Shown piece by piece: positions 46,504 through 56,984 of a DNA stretch of 64,000 nucleotides. A program made the translations under genes and the position numbers. The DNA comes from Coenobita brevimanus (Eukaryota > Arthropoda > Malacostraca > Decapoda > Coenobitidae). The stretch lies in contig CM064632.1 of the NCBI GenBank assembly GCA_032717465.1, forward strand, positions 28,045,480 through 28,109,479, written 5' to 3'. The notes under the pieces are model-generated. The model had not been told where the DNA came from and did not search any database. It saw only the letters and a list, made by a program, of their open reading frames with translations. The first letter of the stretch is position 1; each line of letters starts with the position of its first letter.

Positions 46504-47673
46504 ATGACGACCCAGGACCGGACAAAGGACTTGGTAATGGCTACGTGGAATATAAGAGGAACAAATGATGAGGTGAAAGAGAGAGAGATTGTCCAGGTGC
46601 TTGAGGGTGCGAAAGTGGATGTATGTGGAATAACTGAAACAAAATGGAGAGGAGAAAGTGTGAGAGAATGGAAGTATGGATGGGGTATATGTGCAGGAGT
46701 AGGTGAGAATGAGACAGCAAAAGAAGGAGTATGTATAGTTGTGAGTAAAAGATGGAAGAGGAGCATAAGACAGTATGGATCAGTTGGGTCAAGGATTGTG
46801 TGGGTAAAATTGAAAGTTGGAATACAAATGTGGGCGATTGTGTGTGTGTATGCGCCAACGCAAGATCGTGCTAGAAGAGTGAGAGAAGAGTACTGGACAA
46901 ATGTGGAAGTATGCATGGAAAAGTTTGGAAGGAATGAGAGAGTGTTTTTGATTGGTGATATGAATGGTAAAGTTGGGAATGTGAAGGTGGATGGAATAGT
47001 TGGTGAGTGGGGTGTGCCTGCTGAGATAGATGAGAATGGGAGTGCGTTAGTGGACATTTGTGCTGGGAGGGGGTTGGTGATAGCCAATACCCTCTTCAGG
47101 CATAAAATGATCCACAGGTATACATGGCGAGTGATGAGAAGGGTGGGTGGTGAACTGAATGAAAGGAAGGCAATGATTGATTATGTGTGTGTGGATGAAA
47201 GGATGCGAAGATGTGTAATGGATGCAAGAGTTTATAGAGGCTGGGGGAGTGGACTTTCTGACCACTACTTGGTGCTGGCCAGAATTAGAATTCAAGTAAG
47301 ATGGAGGAATAGAAGAAGGGAAAGACGAGAGGAAGGAGTAGTTGCAAGGAGAGTGGAAAGGTTACAAGAGGATGAGAAAAAGGCAGAGTATAAGAGAGAA
47401 GTGGAGGAACGATTGGGCAATTATGAATTGGAGCAGATGGGAGACGTGGAAGATGTGTGTAGCATATTTACAGAAGAAATATGTGCAGCATGTGATGTGG
47501 TGTGTCGAAGGAAGAGAAGACGGAGGGGGGTGCAAGGAACAGTGTGGTGGACTGAAGAGGTGAAACAGGCTGTGGCACAAAAGAAGAAAGCATACAATGA
47601 ATGGATGAGAAATAGGGGCGTGGAAGAAGTTGAGAGGCGGAAGAGAGAGTTATATGTAGAAAGAGAGAGGTGA
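46504..47673 (+). pseudogene. RTE-type ORF, APE-like endonuclease part
   Basis: Nicks target DNA for target-primed reverse transcription. First ATG of the frame at 46504 (the frame is open further 5' from 46435). APE/exonuclease-endonuclease-phosphatase motifs are: MATWNIRGTNDE (46537), GITETKWRGESV (catalytic Glu, about 46627), VCVYAPTQD (about 46840), LIGDMNGKVG (Asp/Asn pair, about 46950), IDYVCVDER (about 47177) and GLSDHYLVLARIRI (terminal SDH, about 47255). A linker rich in Arg/Glu follows. The frame stops at 47671-47673 only because of a one-base shift; the sense continues in the neighbouring frame (VKRLVRESKKRVDEEFE). All catalytic motifs look present. Confidence 0.9.
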
Positions 47674-47706
47674 AAAGATTAGTAAGAGAGAGTAAGAAGA
47701 GAGTGG

Positions 47707-49155
47707 ATGAGGAATTTGAGTGTAAAGTGGAGGGACTGTAAGAAAATGTTCTGGAAAGAGGTGAAAAGAGTAAGACAGGGTGGAAGAGAAGTTATCAGGG
47801 GAGTGAAAGATAAAAATGGTAGATTACTAGTGGAGAAGGGAGAAAAAGTGAGCAGATGGAGAGAACATTTTAAGGAATTGTTGAACATAGAGGATGGAAG
47901 TAATGCGAGTATAAGTGGCTGGGGAATGGCTGGGAGAAGGAGGGAGGTGAGAAGACAGGAAGAAATCAGTAGGATAGAAGTTGTGGAAGCAATGAAGAAA
48001 GTTAAATCGGGGAAAACCCCAGGAGTTGATGGAGTGTGTGGTGAAATGCTGAAGCATGGGGGAGAGATAGTAGCAGAATGGATGTGGAAGATGTGTAGAT
48101 TGGCCTGGGAGGAAGGTAGAGTCCCGGAGGATTGGAAGTCAGGTATAATTATTCCCTTGTACAAAGGAAAAGGGGAAAAAGAAGTGTGTGGTAATCATAG
48201 AGGCATTTGTCTTCTTAGTATAATAGGAAAAGTGTATGGTAGGATACTTATTGACAGAGTTAAAGAAAGAACAGAGAAATTAGTTGGAGAAGAACAGGGA
48301 GGCTTTAGGAAGAGAAGAGGTTGTGTAGATCAGATATTCATTCTTATATCTTTAGTGGAAAAGTTTCTAGAGAAGGGAAAGAAGTTGTATGCGGCTTTCA
48401 TGGATTTGGAGAAAGCATATGACAGGGTGGATAGACAAGGATTGTGGAAAGTGTTAAGAATATATGGAGTAGATGGGAAGTTGTTGAATGCTGTGAAGAG
48501 TATGTACGATGGTGCGAAGGCTGCAGTGCGTGTGGATGGTGAACTAAGTGAATTTTTCTCTTTGAAAGTTGGTTTGAAACAGGGATGTGTCATGTCTCCA
48601 TGGTTGTTCAATCTGTACATGGATGGGGTAATAAAAGAGGTACAAGGTAGGGTAGTGGATGTTGGAGTGGCCCTGGTGAGAGAGGATAGTGTTTGGAAAC
48701 TCCCTGTACTGTTGTTTGCAGATGATACTGTGTTGTTGAGTGAAGACGAAGGGGAGCTGCAAGGCTTGCTGGATGAGTTTGAGAGAGTGTGTAAGAAACG
48801 GAATCTAAAGGTGAATGTAGGGAAGAGTAAAGTGATGGTCTTTGAGAAAGGTGAAGTCAGTGAATGTATAACGAGGTTGGATGGTGAAGAATTGGAAAAT
48901 GTGAGTACGTTTAAGTACTTGGGTAGTGTGATGAGTAAGGATGGAGGTTTGGAGGGTGAAGTGCTTGAAAGGGTACAGCAGGGAAGAAAGGTTGCTGGTT
49001 CTTTGAAAGCAGTGATAAGAAACAGGGAAGTGAGCATGGAAGTGAAAAAGTTACTACATGACAGTATTGTGATACCAACTCTAACGTACGGAAGTGAAGC
49101 TTGGACGTTGTTGGAAGGACACAAGTCAAGAGTGAGAGCAGTGGAAATGAGTTAA
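47707..49155 (+). pseudogene. RTE-type ORF, reverse transcriptase part
   Basis: Polymerase for RTE mobilisation. It returns to the same frame as the endonuclease part by about 47745. Motifs are: VKSGKTPGVDGVCGEMLKHG (about 47998), WKSGIIIPLYKGKGEK (about 48133), NHRGICLLSIIGKVYGRIL (about 48193), EEQGGFRKRRGCVDQIF (about 48289), AFMDLEKAYDRVDRQG (about 48394), GLKQGCVMSPWLFNLYMDG (about 48574), catalytic LLFADDTVLLSEDE (FADD 48715-48726) and STFKYLGSVMSKDGG (about 48904). All RT catalytic residues are intact. It ends early at 49155 because of a 4-bp loss relative to the minus-strand copy at 4641-6480. Confidence 0.92.
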
Positions 49156-49499
49156 GAGGAGCCTGTGGAGTCACATGGAGAGACAGGCTGACGAATGCGG
49201 ATATAAAGGAGCGTTGTGGTGTTGATGTGGCTGTGATAGGAAGCGTTATGAGGAACACACTGAGGTGGTTTGGCCATGTGGAGAGGATGGAGGGTGAAAG
49301 ACTGACGAAGAGAGTGTATGAGAGTGAGGTGGAGGGAGGAAGAGGGAGGGGGAGGCCGAGGATGAGATGGAGGGATGGGGTGGGGAGGTATATGAGAGAG
49401 GGGTGTGTGAGTTGGGAGCAGGGGAGTGAAATGGCGGGGGAGGCGATTTGTTTGTGGCCACCCCAAACGGGATTGAGGCGTCTGGCAATAGATAGATAG
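49156..49499 (+). pseudogene. RTE-type ORF, C-terminal tail after frameshift
   Basis: The frame that continues the RT protein after the 4-bp loss: RGACGVTWRDRLTNADI, then RNTLRWFGHVERMEGERL, a basic low-complexity stretch (EGGRGRGRPRMRWRDG), and a stop inside the GATA tail. Function of this tail is unknown in the family; it is conserved in the other copies. Confidence 0.8.
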
Positions 49500-49774
49500 A
49501 TAGATGATGCTGGATTAGAGAATGGATTAGTGAAGGGAATGGAATAAGAGTGAAGACAACTCGGATCTGCTGGCTGACTGGAATTAAAGCAGAAAGGGTT
49601 AATGGTGAGGAATTTGCTGACTGTACCTGATTTAGTAAAGAACGTACGAAATTATCTGAGTAGATTTTAGTGTAAGATTTGCAGAAGAACTGACAATAAA
49701 CAGTCAGGAAGCAAAAGGTACTCCACCACTGCATCTAATCCTCCCTGACTCATCGTATAACCATCATTGTACAA

Positions 49775-50170
49775 GAAACATCAAGCCGCCCTCGTGATAG
49801 AAATATTACCCAGCAGAGGAAAATGAGAAGTACATCTGGTAAAATATCTGACAGAACACACCAACCCCCCTTCATCTTAGGAATACTAGCCTGATAAAAA
49901 ATTTGAGAAGCATAAGAAGTGATACGACACAGTGGTATTAAACAAGGCTTTTTCATCTTGAGAATATTGGCCACGGCAGCAGATGAAAGTACGAAGGAGA
50001 TGTGATATACTGGGCTGAGAATCATACCAAGAGCCTCTCAGCGTGGAAATATCAGCAAGCACAAGAATGTGAGAAGCACAGGAGGTGAAAATAACAACAG
50101 GAAGAGAAACATACCAAGCCGCCTTAGGAATGCCAGCCGACAGATGAGAGTGATAAGTACAAGTGGTGAA
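49775..50170. repeat. Degenerate 80-95-bp tandem repeat
   Basis: Five to six diverged units share the order: CAAGCCGCC(T/C), then AGGAATACTAGCC or GAAATATTACCC, then GAGAAGYACA, then GGTGAAAATA. No coding potential. Confidence 0.6.
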
Positions 50171-50365
50171 ATATTAATCAAACTTTTCCCTCGGACTGTA
50201 CGTAAACTGGATGATGGAATGACGAAGGTAAATGACTAGATTGGGTGAGTAATTACAGATTAGAATAAATGGAATTAGTGACGCAAGTGATGAGGAATTT
50301 GATAACTGGGACTTAATAACTGATGGAAGCTGGAGTGGAGAATGGTAGCGTGTAGTAATAGATGT

Positions 50366-50376
50366 AGTAGTGGTAA

Positions 50377-50411
<35 letters not shown>

Positions 50412-50441
50412 ACAGTAGTAGTAGCAGTAATAGTAGTAGTA

Positions 50442-50488
<47 letters not shown>
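50366..50488. repeat. (AGT)n and (AAT)n microsatellites
   Basis: AGT triplets with a few substitutions (50366-50444) pass into AAT triplets (50445-50488). Confidence 0.95.
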
Positions 50489-50490
<2 letters not shown>

Positions 50491-50556
50491 TAAACTTTAT
50501 TCGAGAGATGGCAACCGCCTGGTTGAAATTGTTCAAGTTGGGGGAATGAGTATTAT

Positions 50557-50558
<2 letters not shown>

Positions 50559-50623
<65 letters not shown>
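50559..50623. repeat. (CT)n microsatellite
   Basis: About 32 CT units. Confidence 0.98.
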
Positions 50624-50626
<3 letters not shown>

Positions 50627-50675
50627 TGTGTGTGTTTATAAAGCTGTATTATACTGAATTTGCGAACAGCTAGTG

Positions 50676-50759
<84 letters not shown>

Positions 50760-50760
50760 T
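50676..50760. repeat. (TG)n(AG)n compound microsatellite
   Basis: About 30 TG units followed by 12 AG units. Confidence 0.97.
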
Positions 50761-50854
50761 CCGGTACATCAATATAAAGTGTCTAGAGAGAAAAATGAAC
50801 ATGAAAAAATAACAAAATAGCGGTGGGTTGATCAGAGAAAGCAATAGTAAAAGG

Positions 50855-51300
50855 CAAGAGCAGTAATCATGGAAGGAATCTTATTTGTAAATGGTGAAGG
50901 AGTGCAAGTTAAATCATTTAGCAGGAAACGAGAAGAAAATGCAGATAAAATAGGAGGCTGAAAGAGCCAACTGTATTAAAAGACAGGAACACAGACCGTC
51001 GCGAGAGTAGCACAGGTAAATTTTAAAGCAGCGAAAGTAAAGTAATTCATCAGGCAAGCAGTAGCAGGAGGAAACAGATGAAAACGGGAGGTTGGAAGAG
51101 GTACCGTAACTATAAAAAGAGCAGACCCACTGACCGTCGTGGAGTCGTGAGGTAAATTTTGAAGAAGCAGTAGTAAAACAATTTAGTAGGCAACCTGCAG
51201 CGGGAGGAATCAGTAGAAGAAAACGGGATGCAGGGAGAGGTAACTATGGTAAAAAGGAGGACGTGTTCACTGACCGTCATGGGAGTCGTAGAGGTAAATG
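50855..51300. repeat. 138-142-bp minisatellite spanning the exon's splice donor
   Basis: Three to four units. On the minus strand each has a TTTACCTCTACGACTCCCAT-like segment followed by GACGGTC, then an intronic part (CAACCTGC...GAAGA...). GACGGTC occurs at 51279-51273 (exon end, real donor), 51139-51133 and 51001-50995. A diverged fourth unit lies near 50855. The exon end and its donor are therefore duplicated into the downstream intron. Confidence 0.75.
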
Positions 51301-51404
51301 ATGTGATCCCAGCAGTAGTGGTGGATGAGGTCAATGATGGCCTGGTGGTACTCGGGTCTCATCGTGGTGGCGTAGTCCATCAGACCAGAAGACGGGTTCG
51401 GTAC
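51275..51404 (-). CDS. AMPA-type ionotropic glutamate receptor, one internal exon
   Basis: A 130-bp exon on the minus strand. An acceptor (TCTTTCTGGCGTACAG) precedes 51404 and a donor (GACG/GTCAGT) follows 51275. Phase 0 in, phase 1 out. The translation is VPNPSSGLMDYATTMRPEYH then QAIIDLIHHYCWDHIIYLYD then SHDG. This matches the lobe-1/lobe-2 region of the extracellular amino-terminal domain of arthropod AMPA-like (GluRI-type) subunits, where a PSSGL-DY...MRP-YHQAIID...YLYDSHDG pattern is known. The domain governs subunit assembly and synaptic partner binding of the ligand-gated cation channel. Flanking exons were not found in the window, so introns are long. Assignment to AMPA rather than kainate subfamily is from motif memory. 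Confidence 0.72.
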
Positions 51405-51640
51405 CTGTACGCCAGAAAGACGGAGATATTTATTCTGTTTCGATGTATACCGTATTTTCTGTTGACCTCACAATTACATTATTTTTGTCTCGAATATCTA
51501 TCTGTCTATATCTATCTTTGTCTACCTATGTCTATATCTACTTTTTGTCTATGTCTATCTAGTTGTCTATCTATCTACCTCCTTATATTATTTTGGTCTC
51601 ACTTTGGTATCTGTAAGAAACCAGATGAAGAGGTGGATAA

Positions 51641-51644
51641 ACAT

Positions 51645-51729
<85 letters not shown>
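51641..51729. repeat. (CT)n(CA)n compound microsatellite
   Basis: (CT)n 51641-51670 passes into (CA)n 51671-51729. Confidence 0.97.
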
Positions 51730-51730
<1 letters not shown>

Positions 51731-51961
51731 GAAAACTACCAAGCAAGCAAGCCTGGGAAACAGTGCATTCACCTGGATTGAAATATCTGATAAACTGCGT
51801 AATCACACCACAAAGTCCCTGATTCATACATTCACGCCAAAAGCAACGTGGGAATTTGCAGTTGGTGAACGTGCGTGTGCGGGATGGAAAAATATATATA
51901 CTTTTTTGCTGTCATAAAACCATGTCCGGATTTGTCTACGGGCAGCTACTTCCCCTCCCCC

Positions 51962-51988
51962 TCCTCTCTCTCTCTCTCTCTCTCTCTC
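51962..51988. repeat. (CT)n microsatellite
   Basis: About 13 CT units, followed by C/T-rich sequence to about 52090. Confidence 0.95.
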
Positions 51989-52098
51989 AGCTTTTCCCCT
52001 TCCCTACTCCTCCCTCCCCTCTGTCCCCTTCCTTCCTTTCACCCTGGTATCTTTCCCGTCCCTCCTCCCTTTCTACCTTCCTCCATTACTCTTTATCC

Positions 52099-52338
52099 AA
52101 ACGTCGACAGAAGGGAAATCTAATCCAGAGCTTCAAGATATTTAAGGGATCTGATATTGTAAGCATAAATAATCTCTTCACATCTGCCCTGGATAAGCCA
52201 ACACGTGGACACAACATACATCTACCAGGACACAAAGTTAGCTAGGACATTACCAAATATTTCTTGAGTAACGATATTATCAGTGTCCGTAACAGGCTCC
52301 CGGAAAGTGATACGGACAGCGCAACTACAAATACGTAA
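52099..52338 (+). pseudogene. CR1/Jockey-like ORF2 C-terminal relic
   Basis: One frame with a single internal TAG: RQKGNLIQSFKIFKGSD, NLFTSALDKPTRGHNIHL, then ITKYFLSNDIISVRNRLPES. It matches the conserved C-terminal tail of many CR1/Jockey-type ORF2 proteins (R-G-LI-FKILKG ... TRGH ... R--FFS-R-V--WN-LP). The RT core is missing, so this is a strongly 5'-truncated copy. A related tail-like frame (RRCAGELDGWGRQPSSVLSF, about 52700) lies at 52669-52854 and may be more of the same element. Confidence 0.65.
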
Positions 52339-52860
52339 AAAAATAAGGAAAAAAATAGCTAGATATTTGTTTGTCAGCTATCAGCGTTGGCTGTGGAAAA
52401 TTTGGGTGTCAAACAGGGGACTCCTCCTGGACTATCCTCAGGGGCGGTAGCATTTGTTGTCCACCCTTGTACTTGGGATTCCATAGTACTTAGTATACCA
52501 CAGGAACATGAAGTTGTACTGGATGGTTTCGTATTTCTTTGTTTCCTTATTAGTTTAAGTACAAAAATAAGTATAAAAACTGTGTATATGTGTATTTTAT
52601 TAATTTCATATTAATACTAATTTCTCCTTGTCCTCCAAAATTTCCTTCAGGTTTGTTAATCCAGCAGGGTGATACTTACCGGTATGTCTTTTCCTGCACG
52701 GCGTTGTGCCGGAGAGTTGGATGGATGGGGGAGACAGCCTTCTTCTGTACTATCCTTTTCTAGTAATCCTGTGACAGGTTACGCATTACCTGTCACTATT
52801 AAAGACAGACCACCTCGCTGGCACCGGACTGTCTGTTTATGTAATTACCAATAACTCCAT
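52339..52860. other. Probable 3' part of the CR1/Jockey-like relic
   Basis: Contains a frame at 52669-52854 with AGELDGWGRQPSSVL and RPPRWHRTVCLCN that I associate with non-LTR element ends in decapods. The part 52345-52660 was not recognised. Confidence 0.35.
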
Positions 52861-53690
52861 GTAACTCCTTTCTCTCCCTCCTTCTCTCTTTCCGATTCTG
52901 TCTTTCTCCTCTCTCCCCTTTCTTCCATTCCCTTTATCTGAAGCTTCCCTCCCCCTATATCCTCCTCCCTCCCTTCTCCCTCCTCCCTCTTCCCTACTCT
53001 TCCTCTCTTTCATTATTCCTTTCCCTCAGTCTCCAACCTATTCTCCCCCTCGATCAGTGAACACACTCTCCCTTCCTACCTTACCACTCCTCTCTCTCAC
53101 TTCCCATTTCTTGTTTCCTCCTCTCTCTCCTCCCTCCCTCCCCCATCCGTAACCCGGTTCTCCCTCTTTTCTAATCTCCCCTTGTTGCTTTCCATTCTCT
53201 CCCCCGTCACCCCTCCTCTCCTCCACTCTCTCTCCTTCTCTTCCCTCGCTTTCCCAGTCTCCATCTCTTTTTCCTCATCCTCCCCCCTTCTTCCTCTCTC
53301 CTGCTTCATCTCCTCTCCCTCCTGTCCCTCCCCTTCCTTGCACTGAAGCCTCACTCTCTCCTCCCACCCTTTTCACATACTGCTTTCATTGCTCTCCCCC
53401 TTCCTTCCTCTACCTCCCTTATCCTCCCTCTTTCTCCTCCTCCCCCACCCCTATCCTCATTCTCACTCCCCCACCCACTCCTCCCCCTCCCTCCTCCCCC
53501 TCCTCTGCTTTGCAATGATGCCTCCCTCTCTCCTCCCACCCTTTTCACATACTGCTGGTTCATTGCTCTCCCCCTTCCTCCCTCTACCCTCTTTATCCTA
53601 CCTCTTTCTTCTCCTCCCCCTCTCCCATCCTCATCCTCACTCCCCCACCGCCTCCTTCCCCTCCATCCTTCTCCATTTACCACACCACTG
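52861..53690. repeat. Polypyrimidine block with a 173-bp tandem duplication
   Basis: C/T-rich plus strand. From 53345 to 53690 a unit of about 173 bp is present twice. Both copies contain CCTCCCACCCTTTTCACATA and CATTGCTCTCCCCCTTCC. ORFs are low complexity. Confidence 0.85.
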
Positions 53691-53712
53691 CACCACCAAC
53701 AGTATCGATAAG

Positions 53713-53729
53713 AAAAAAAAAAAAAAAAG
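53713..53729. repeat. Poly-A tract
   Basis: About 17 A residues, followed by GGTGGGG. Confidence 0.9.
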
Positions 53730-53957
53730 GTGGGGAAAAATCATGAGTACAAAAATATCAGTCTACACTATATGAAAAAAATATGCATCGGTTATGAACA
53801 TGTAATTAGGCTTTTGTTCCCTGGCTGAAGAATACGCCGTGTATTTTAAAGTAATGTTAATATTTTCACTACGATATCGTACTTTCATTATTCATTCCTG
53901 GTGCTTCCAGATAGTTTTATTTGACTTTAAAATCCAGGTCCTCATTCTCGTTGGTTA

Positions 53958-54168
53958 AGGAAGCTCCCTAGCTCCTTTTCCTGAGCGATTTCTTTTAATT
54001 ACACCTTTCTTTCCTCTTCTGTGTTACGTAAATCCTTACACTATCGCCATACTCTGAATAAAATAACTTAAAGTATTAACCACGGATAATAACTTAAGAA
54101 AGGTATTAACCACGCATATCCAAAAAATATATCGCAGAGGAGGGGGTGTTAGAGAGCTTCCATATCCG
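53958..54168. mobile_element. Family A MITE, short copy
   Basis: The left end AAGGAAGCTCCCTAGCTCCT then TTTCCTGAGCGATTT, and the reverse complement of the right end, ATGGAAGCTCTCTAACACCC then CCTCCTCTGCGATAT, form imperfect TIRs of about 40 bp. These are the same as those at 2184-2535. Confidence 0.55.
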
Positions 54169-54199
54169 ACAAGAACACGAGCCTAGGAGTCACATAGTC

Positions 54200-54680
54200 T
54201 CCATTAACCCCTTCAGTACGAAAAGCCGTAATCAGAAGAAAATACAAATCGTCATCGCATTCAAGGGATTTCACTATGATGCCCTGCTTTTATATTCTTA
54301 TTATTCTTGCTGTAGCCAGACGATTTTATCCAACTGACGAATACTGTCAAAAGGCTTACACAAGAATCCATCTATTTCCTCCAGTTTCATAAGTCTGTCC
54401 CAAGCTGAGTAAAATCGTCTGATGGTACTAAGATTACAGCGAAAACTATGACCGGAGGCTATAGGGTTAAGGTGCCTCGTGATGTACAGCTGTTTTCACA
54501 GATGCAGGTTAATTACTTCACTACGATGACGTGTATTACTTTATTTTCATCTCCAGACGATTTTATATAATTTCAGAGTCTCTGGAAGTCAAAGGGTTAA
54601 TGAAGGCTATACTTAACCTCTCCGGTTTTTAAAGTCTACAAAATTTATATAATCCTCTGGAGGAAACTAAATATGAACAT
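54200..54680. repeat. CAGACGATTTT family, two copies with inverted ends
   Basis: Copy A: GTAGCCAGACGATTTTATCC (about 54311) faces GAGTAAAATCGTCTGATGG (about 54408). Copy B: CTCCAGACGATTTTATATAA (about 54551) faces TTTATATAATCCTCTGGAGG (about 54643). Each inverted pair encloses about 70-80 bp, consistent with small foldback MITEs. Both are preceded by a CTTCA(G/C)TACGA block. Confidence 0.55.
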
Positions 54681-54874
54681 TAGGTTAGAGTTAAGAACTG
54701 AAATTTGATATATTTTGTTTGTATTTTGTTTACCTGGTTCATTATTCTTGGTGTTGATCTTTTGCTTACTAATATTTCTTCATACTTACGACATTGTCAA
54801 CTTCTGTGTCCTAAATTCAGCCGTTTAATTATTTCCACTGAATGACTTCTGTACCTTGAAATAAATAACTTTTT

Positions 54875-54876
<2 letters not shown>

Positions 54877-54952
<76 letters not shown>
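54877..54952. repeat. (TG)n(AG)n compound microsatellite
   Basis: About 21 TG units followed by 16 AG units. Confidence 0.97.
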
Positions 54953-54953
<1 letters not shown>

Positions 54954-55094
54954 CACTGACGTCACCAGCACACACCAATCAACAGCCACACAGCACCAGA
55001 GGCGTACTCAGCTTCGAAATTTTTTCACCTATTTATATCCCACATTTTTTTCTCTCTGTATATCTTTTATTTATAATGCTGTGGACTTAAGAGT

Positions 55095-55930
55095 GGATTG
55101 AAGGGAAGGAGAATGAGGGAGAGGGAAGAGGGACGGGGAGGGAGAGGGAGGGAGAAGGAAGGAGGAGGGAAAAGGAAGACTAAGGGAGAGGGAAGGGGGA
55201 AAGGGAGGGAGAGGGAAGGTGGACAGGGACCAAGAGCGAAGGTGGAGAGGGAGGGAGAGGTAAGGTGGAGAGGTAGAGAGAGGGAAGGGCGAGAGTGGGG
55301 GAAGGGGATGTTGGGAGAGGGAGGGAGAGGGAAGGTGGAGAGGTAGAGAGAGGGAAGGGAGAGAGTGGGGGAAAGGGAAGTTGGGAGAGGGAAGGTGGAC
55401 AGGGAGGGAGAGGGAAAGGGGAGAGGGAAGGAGAGAGAAAGGGGAGAGGGAGGGAGAGGGAAAGGGGAGAGGGAGGGAGAGGGAAGGAGAGGGAAAGGGG
55501 AGAGGGAGGGAGAGGGAAAGGGGAGAGGGAAGGCGGAGAAAGAGGTAGGGGGAAGGTGGAGAGGGATGATGGAGAGGGAGGGAGAGGGAAGGTGGAGAGG
55601 GAGGGAGAGCGAGGGGGAGGGGAGAGGAGAGGGAAGAGGGAAGGGGAGGGTGATGGAAGTTGGGAGAGGGAGGGAAGGGGGAAGGGGATGGTGATGGAAG
55701 TTGGGAGAGGGAGGGAAAGGGAAGGGGAGCGGATGGCAAAGGGAAGGGGGGCGGATGGGAAAGGAAAGGGGGAGGGGAAGGGAGAGGGAATGGGGAAGAG
55801 GAAAGGAGTACTTGGGGGGGGAGGGGTAAAGGTTGGGAGAGAGAGGAAAGAGGGATGTGAGGAATGAAAGGGGAAAGAGAGAGAAAGGAGAGGGTGTGTG
55901 CACGGAGAGAGGGAGGAGAGAAAGATATGG
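55095..55930. repeat. Polypurine GGGAGAGGGAAGG minisatellite
   Basis: About 830 bp of nearly pure purine with repeating GAGAGGGAGGGAGAGGGAAG words. It produces long ORFs in several frames of both strands (up to 310 codons), all low complexity. Confidence 0.92.
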
Positions 55931-55936
55931 GGAGAG

Positions 55937-56964
55937 TGTCACGAATCAAATTCGCGACATTTCCCTTTTGTGAGAAGCCACGAACTATTAGTGGAAAACT
56001 CACTGTTTATCATTCAGTTAACCGCTCATTCGGATGGAAGCTTTGTCAAATCAATTTTTCATTGTCATACGTGATCGTCTCTGTATGAGACATTAGCGCT
56101 TCCGCTGAGCGATTTGTTTTGGGCGCGTTTCGCTCACTTGACCGTTAGAAAAATGCGGCCTATTGCTCCCCCTTTTTTCCCACGATTTAGTCAGTCCAGT
56201 TGTTGCTTTGACGGAGAGAGGTCCTGTGCTCCAGAAGTGTGAGAGGAGAGGTCAGCTAGCACCCAAGCTCCACAAGATCACAGTCTCCAGTGCTCCCACC
56301 TTGGTGATACAAAGCATTCATCAACTAGTATTTCCTTCTTGTATTTTTCTAGTCTTAAGAGTTTAATTAAGGTGTTTTTCCTAGGCGTAAGTATTTAGCT
56401 TTTGCGTGAGTGAGTGAGTGCGATCTCATTAATTTGATTTTGAATTGTAATGTTAAATTTATTTTGTAATCAATAAATTTAACAGTTCTTTTTCTTGAGC
56501 TTAATGTAAAGTAAACTCTTGTTTCATTTCTCCAAATTAAGCTTATTTTCCATATAGCTCCTAGCTTGCATAAACGTTTTGCTATTCATAACTGGTACTT
56601 AGACCAGTCTTGCTGTATTAACTTAAAATCCGTTGTGCCACCTAGGAGTTAAGCATCAGCAAGAACCTGATATTATTATTAGTATTAGTTATTTATTGTC
56701 AGGGGTGAAGTAACTTTCTCCAGAGGCTAACAGTACTAATTCAGCATTTGTGAGTAATTAGTCTCTGCTGTGTACTGTTGAGAAAGTTTATAAATTCTTG
56801 TTCTGAGAGAATCGTGCGAAGCAGGCCAGCGTAAAGTAATCGTTGTTTGATTTAGTAAGACAATCATTGTCCCTGCTCTTCAATATTATTGAATATTATT
56901 ATCAATTAAATAATATTTAGCATTTATTATTATAAAAACCCCATGATAGAAAAACCCCGTGACA
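55937..56964 (+). repeat. Gypsy-2 left LTR
   Basis: 1028 bp, TGTCAC...GTGACA (perfect 6-bp terminal inverted repeat). Contains an AATAAA at 56472-56477. The first 610 bp match 63391-64000. Confidence 0.95.
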
Positions 56965-56966
56965 AT

Positions 56967-56984
56967 TGGCGACCTCATTCCAGG
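56967..56984 (+). promoter_or_regulatory. Gypsy-2 primer binding site
   Basis: TGGCGACCTCATTCCAGG begins two bases after the LTR. Its first ten bases are identical to the Gypsy-1 site. Confidence 0.6.

Larger units (their letters stand above)
46345..49506 (+). mobile_element. RTE-type non-LTR retrotransposon, near full length
   Basis: It begins with a 5' leader (TCCCTGCTTGTCGTAAAAGG, CGACTAAAAGGG, TTGGCGGAGGGTTAGTGCCC). It carries an APE endonuclease region, RT and a C-terminal tail, and ends in GGCAATAGATAGATAGATAG. A short microsatellite-like 3' tail instead of poly-A is typical of the RTE clade, as are the APE-RT layout and the tail motif TYGSEAWTL...RNTLRWFGHVERM. Compensating frameshifts near 47667 and 47745, and a small deletion near 49152, split the single ORF. 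The other copies in the window (4641-6480, 13305-13545, 23493-23606) are fragments. Confidence 0.9.

Noticed and set aside
48330..49124. 264-codon minus-strand frame
   Set aside because: Antisense shadow of the RTE reverse transcriptase. The same applies to other minus-strand frames over 46435-49500 and plus-strand frames over 4641-6480.
55071..56003. Overlapping long ORFs on both strands (up to 310 codons)
   Set aside because: All come from the GGGAGAGGGAAGG repeat, with no start, splice or domain evidence.
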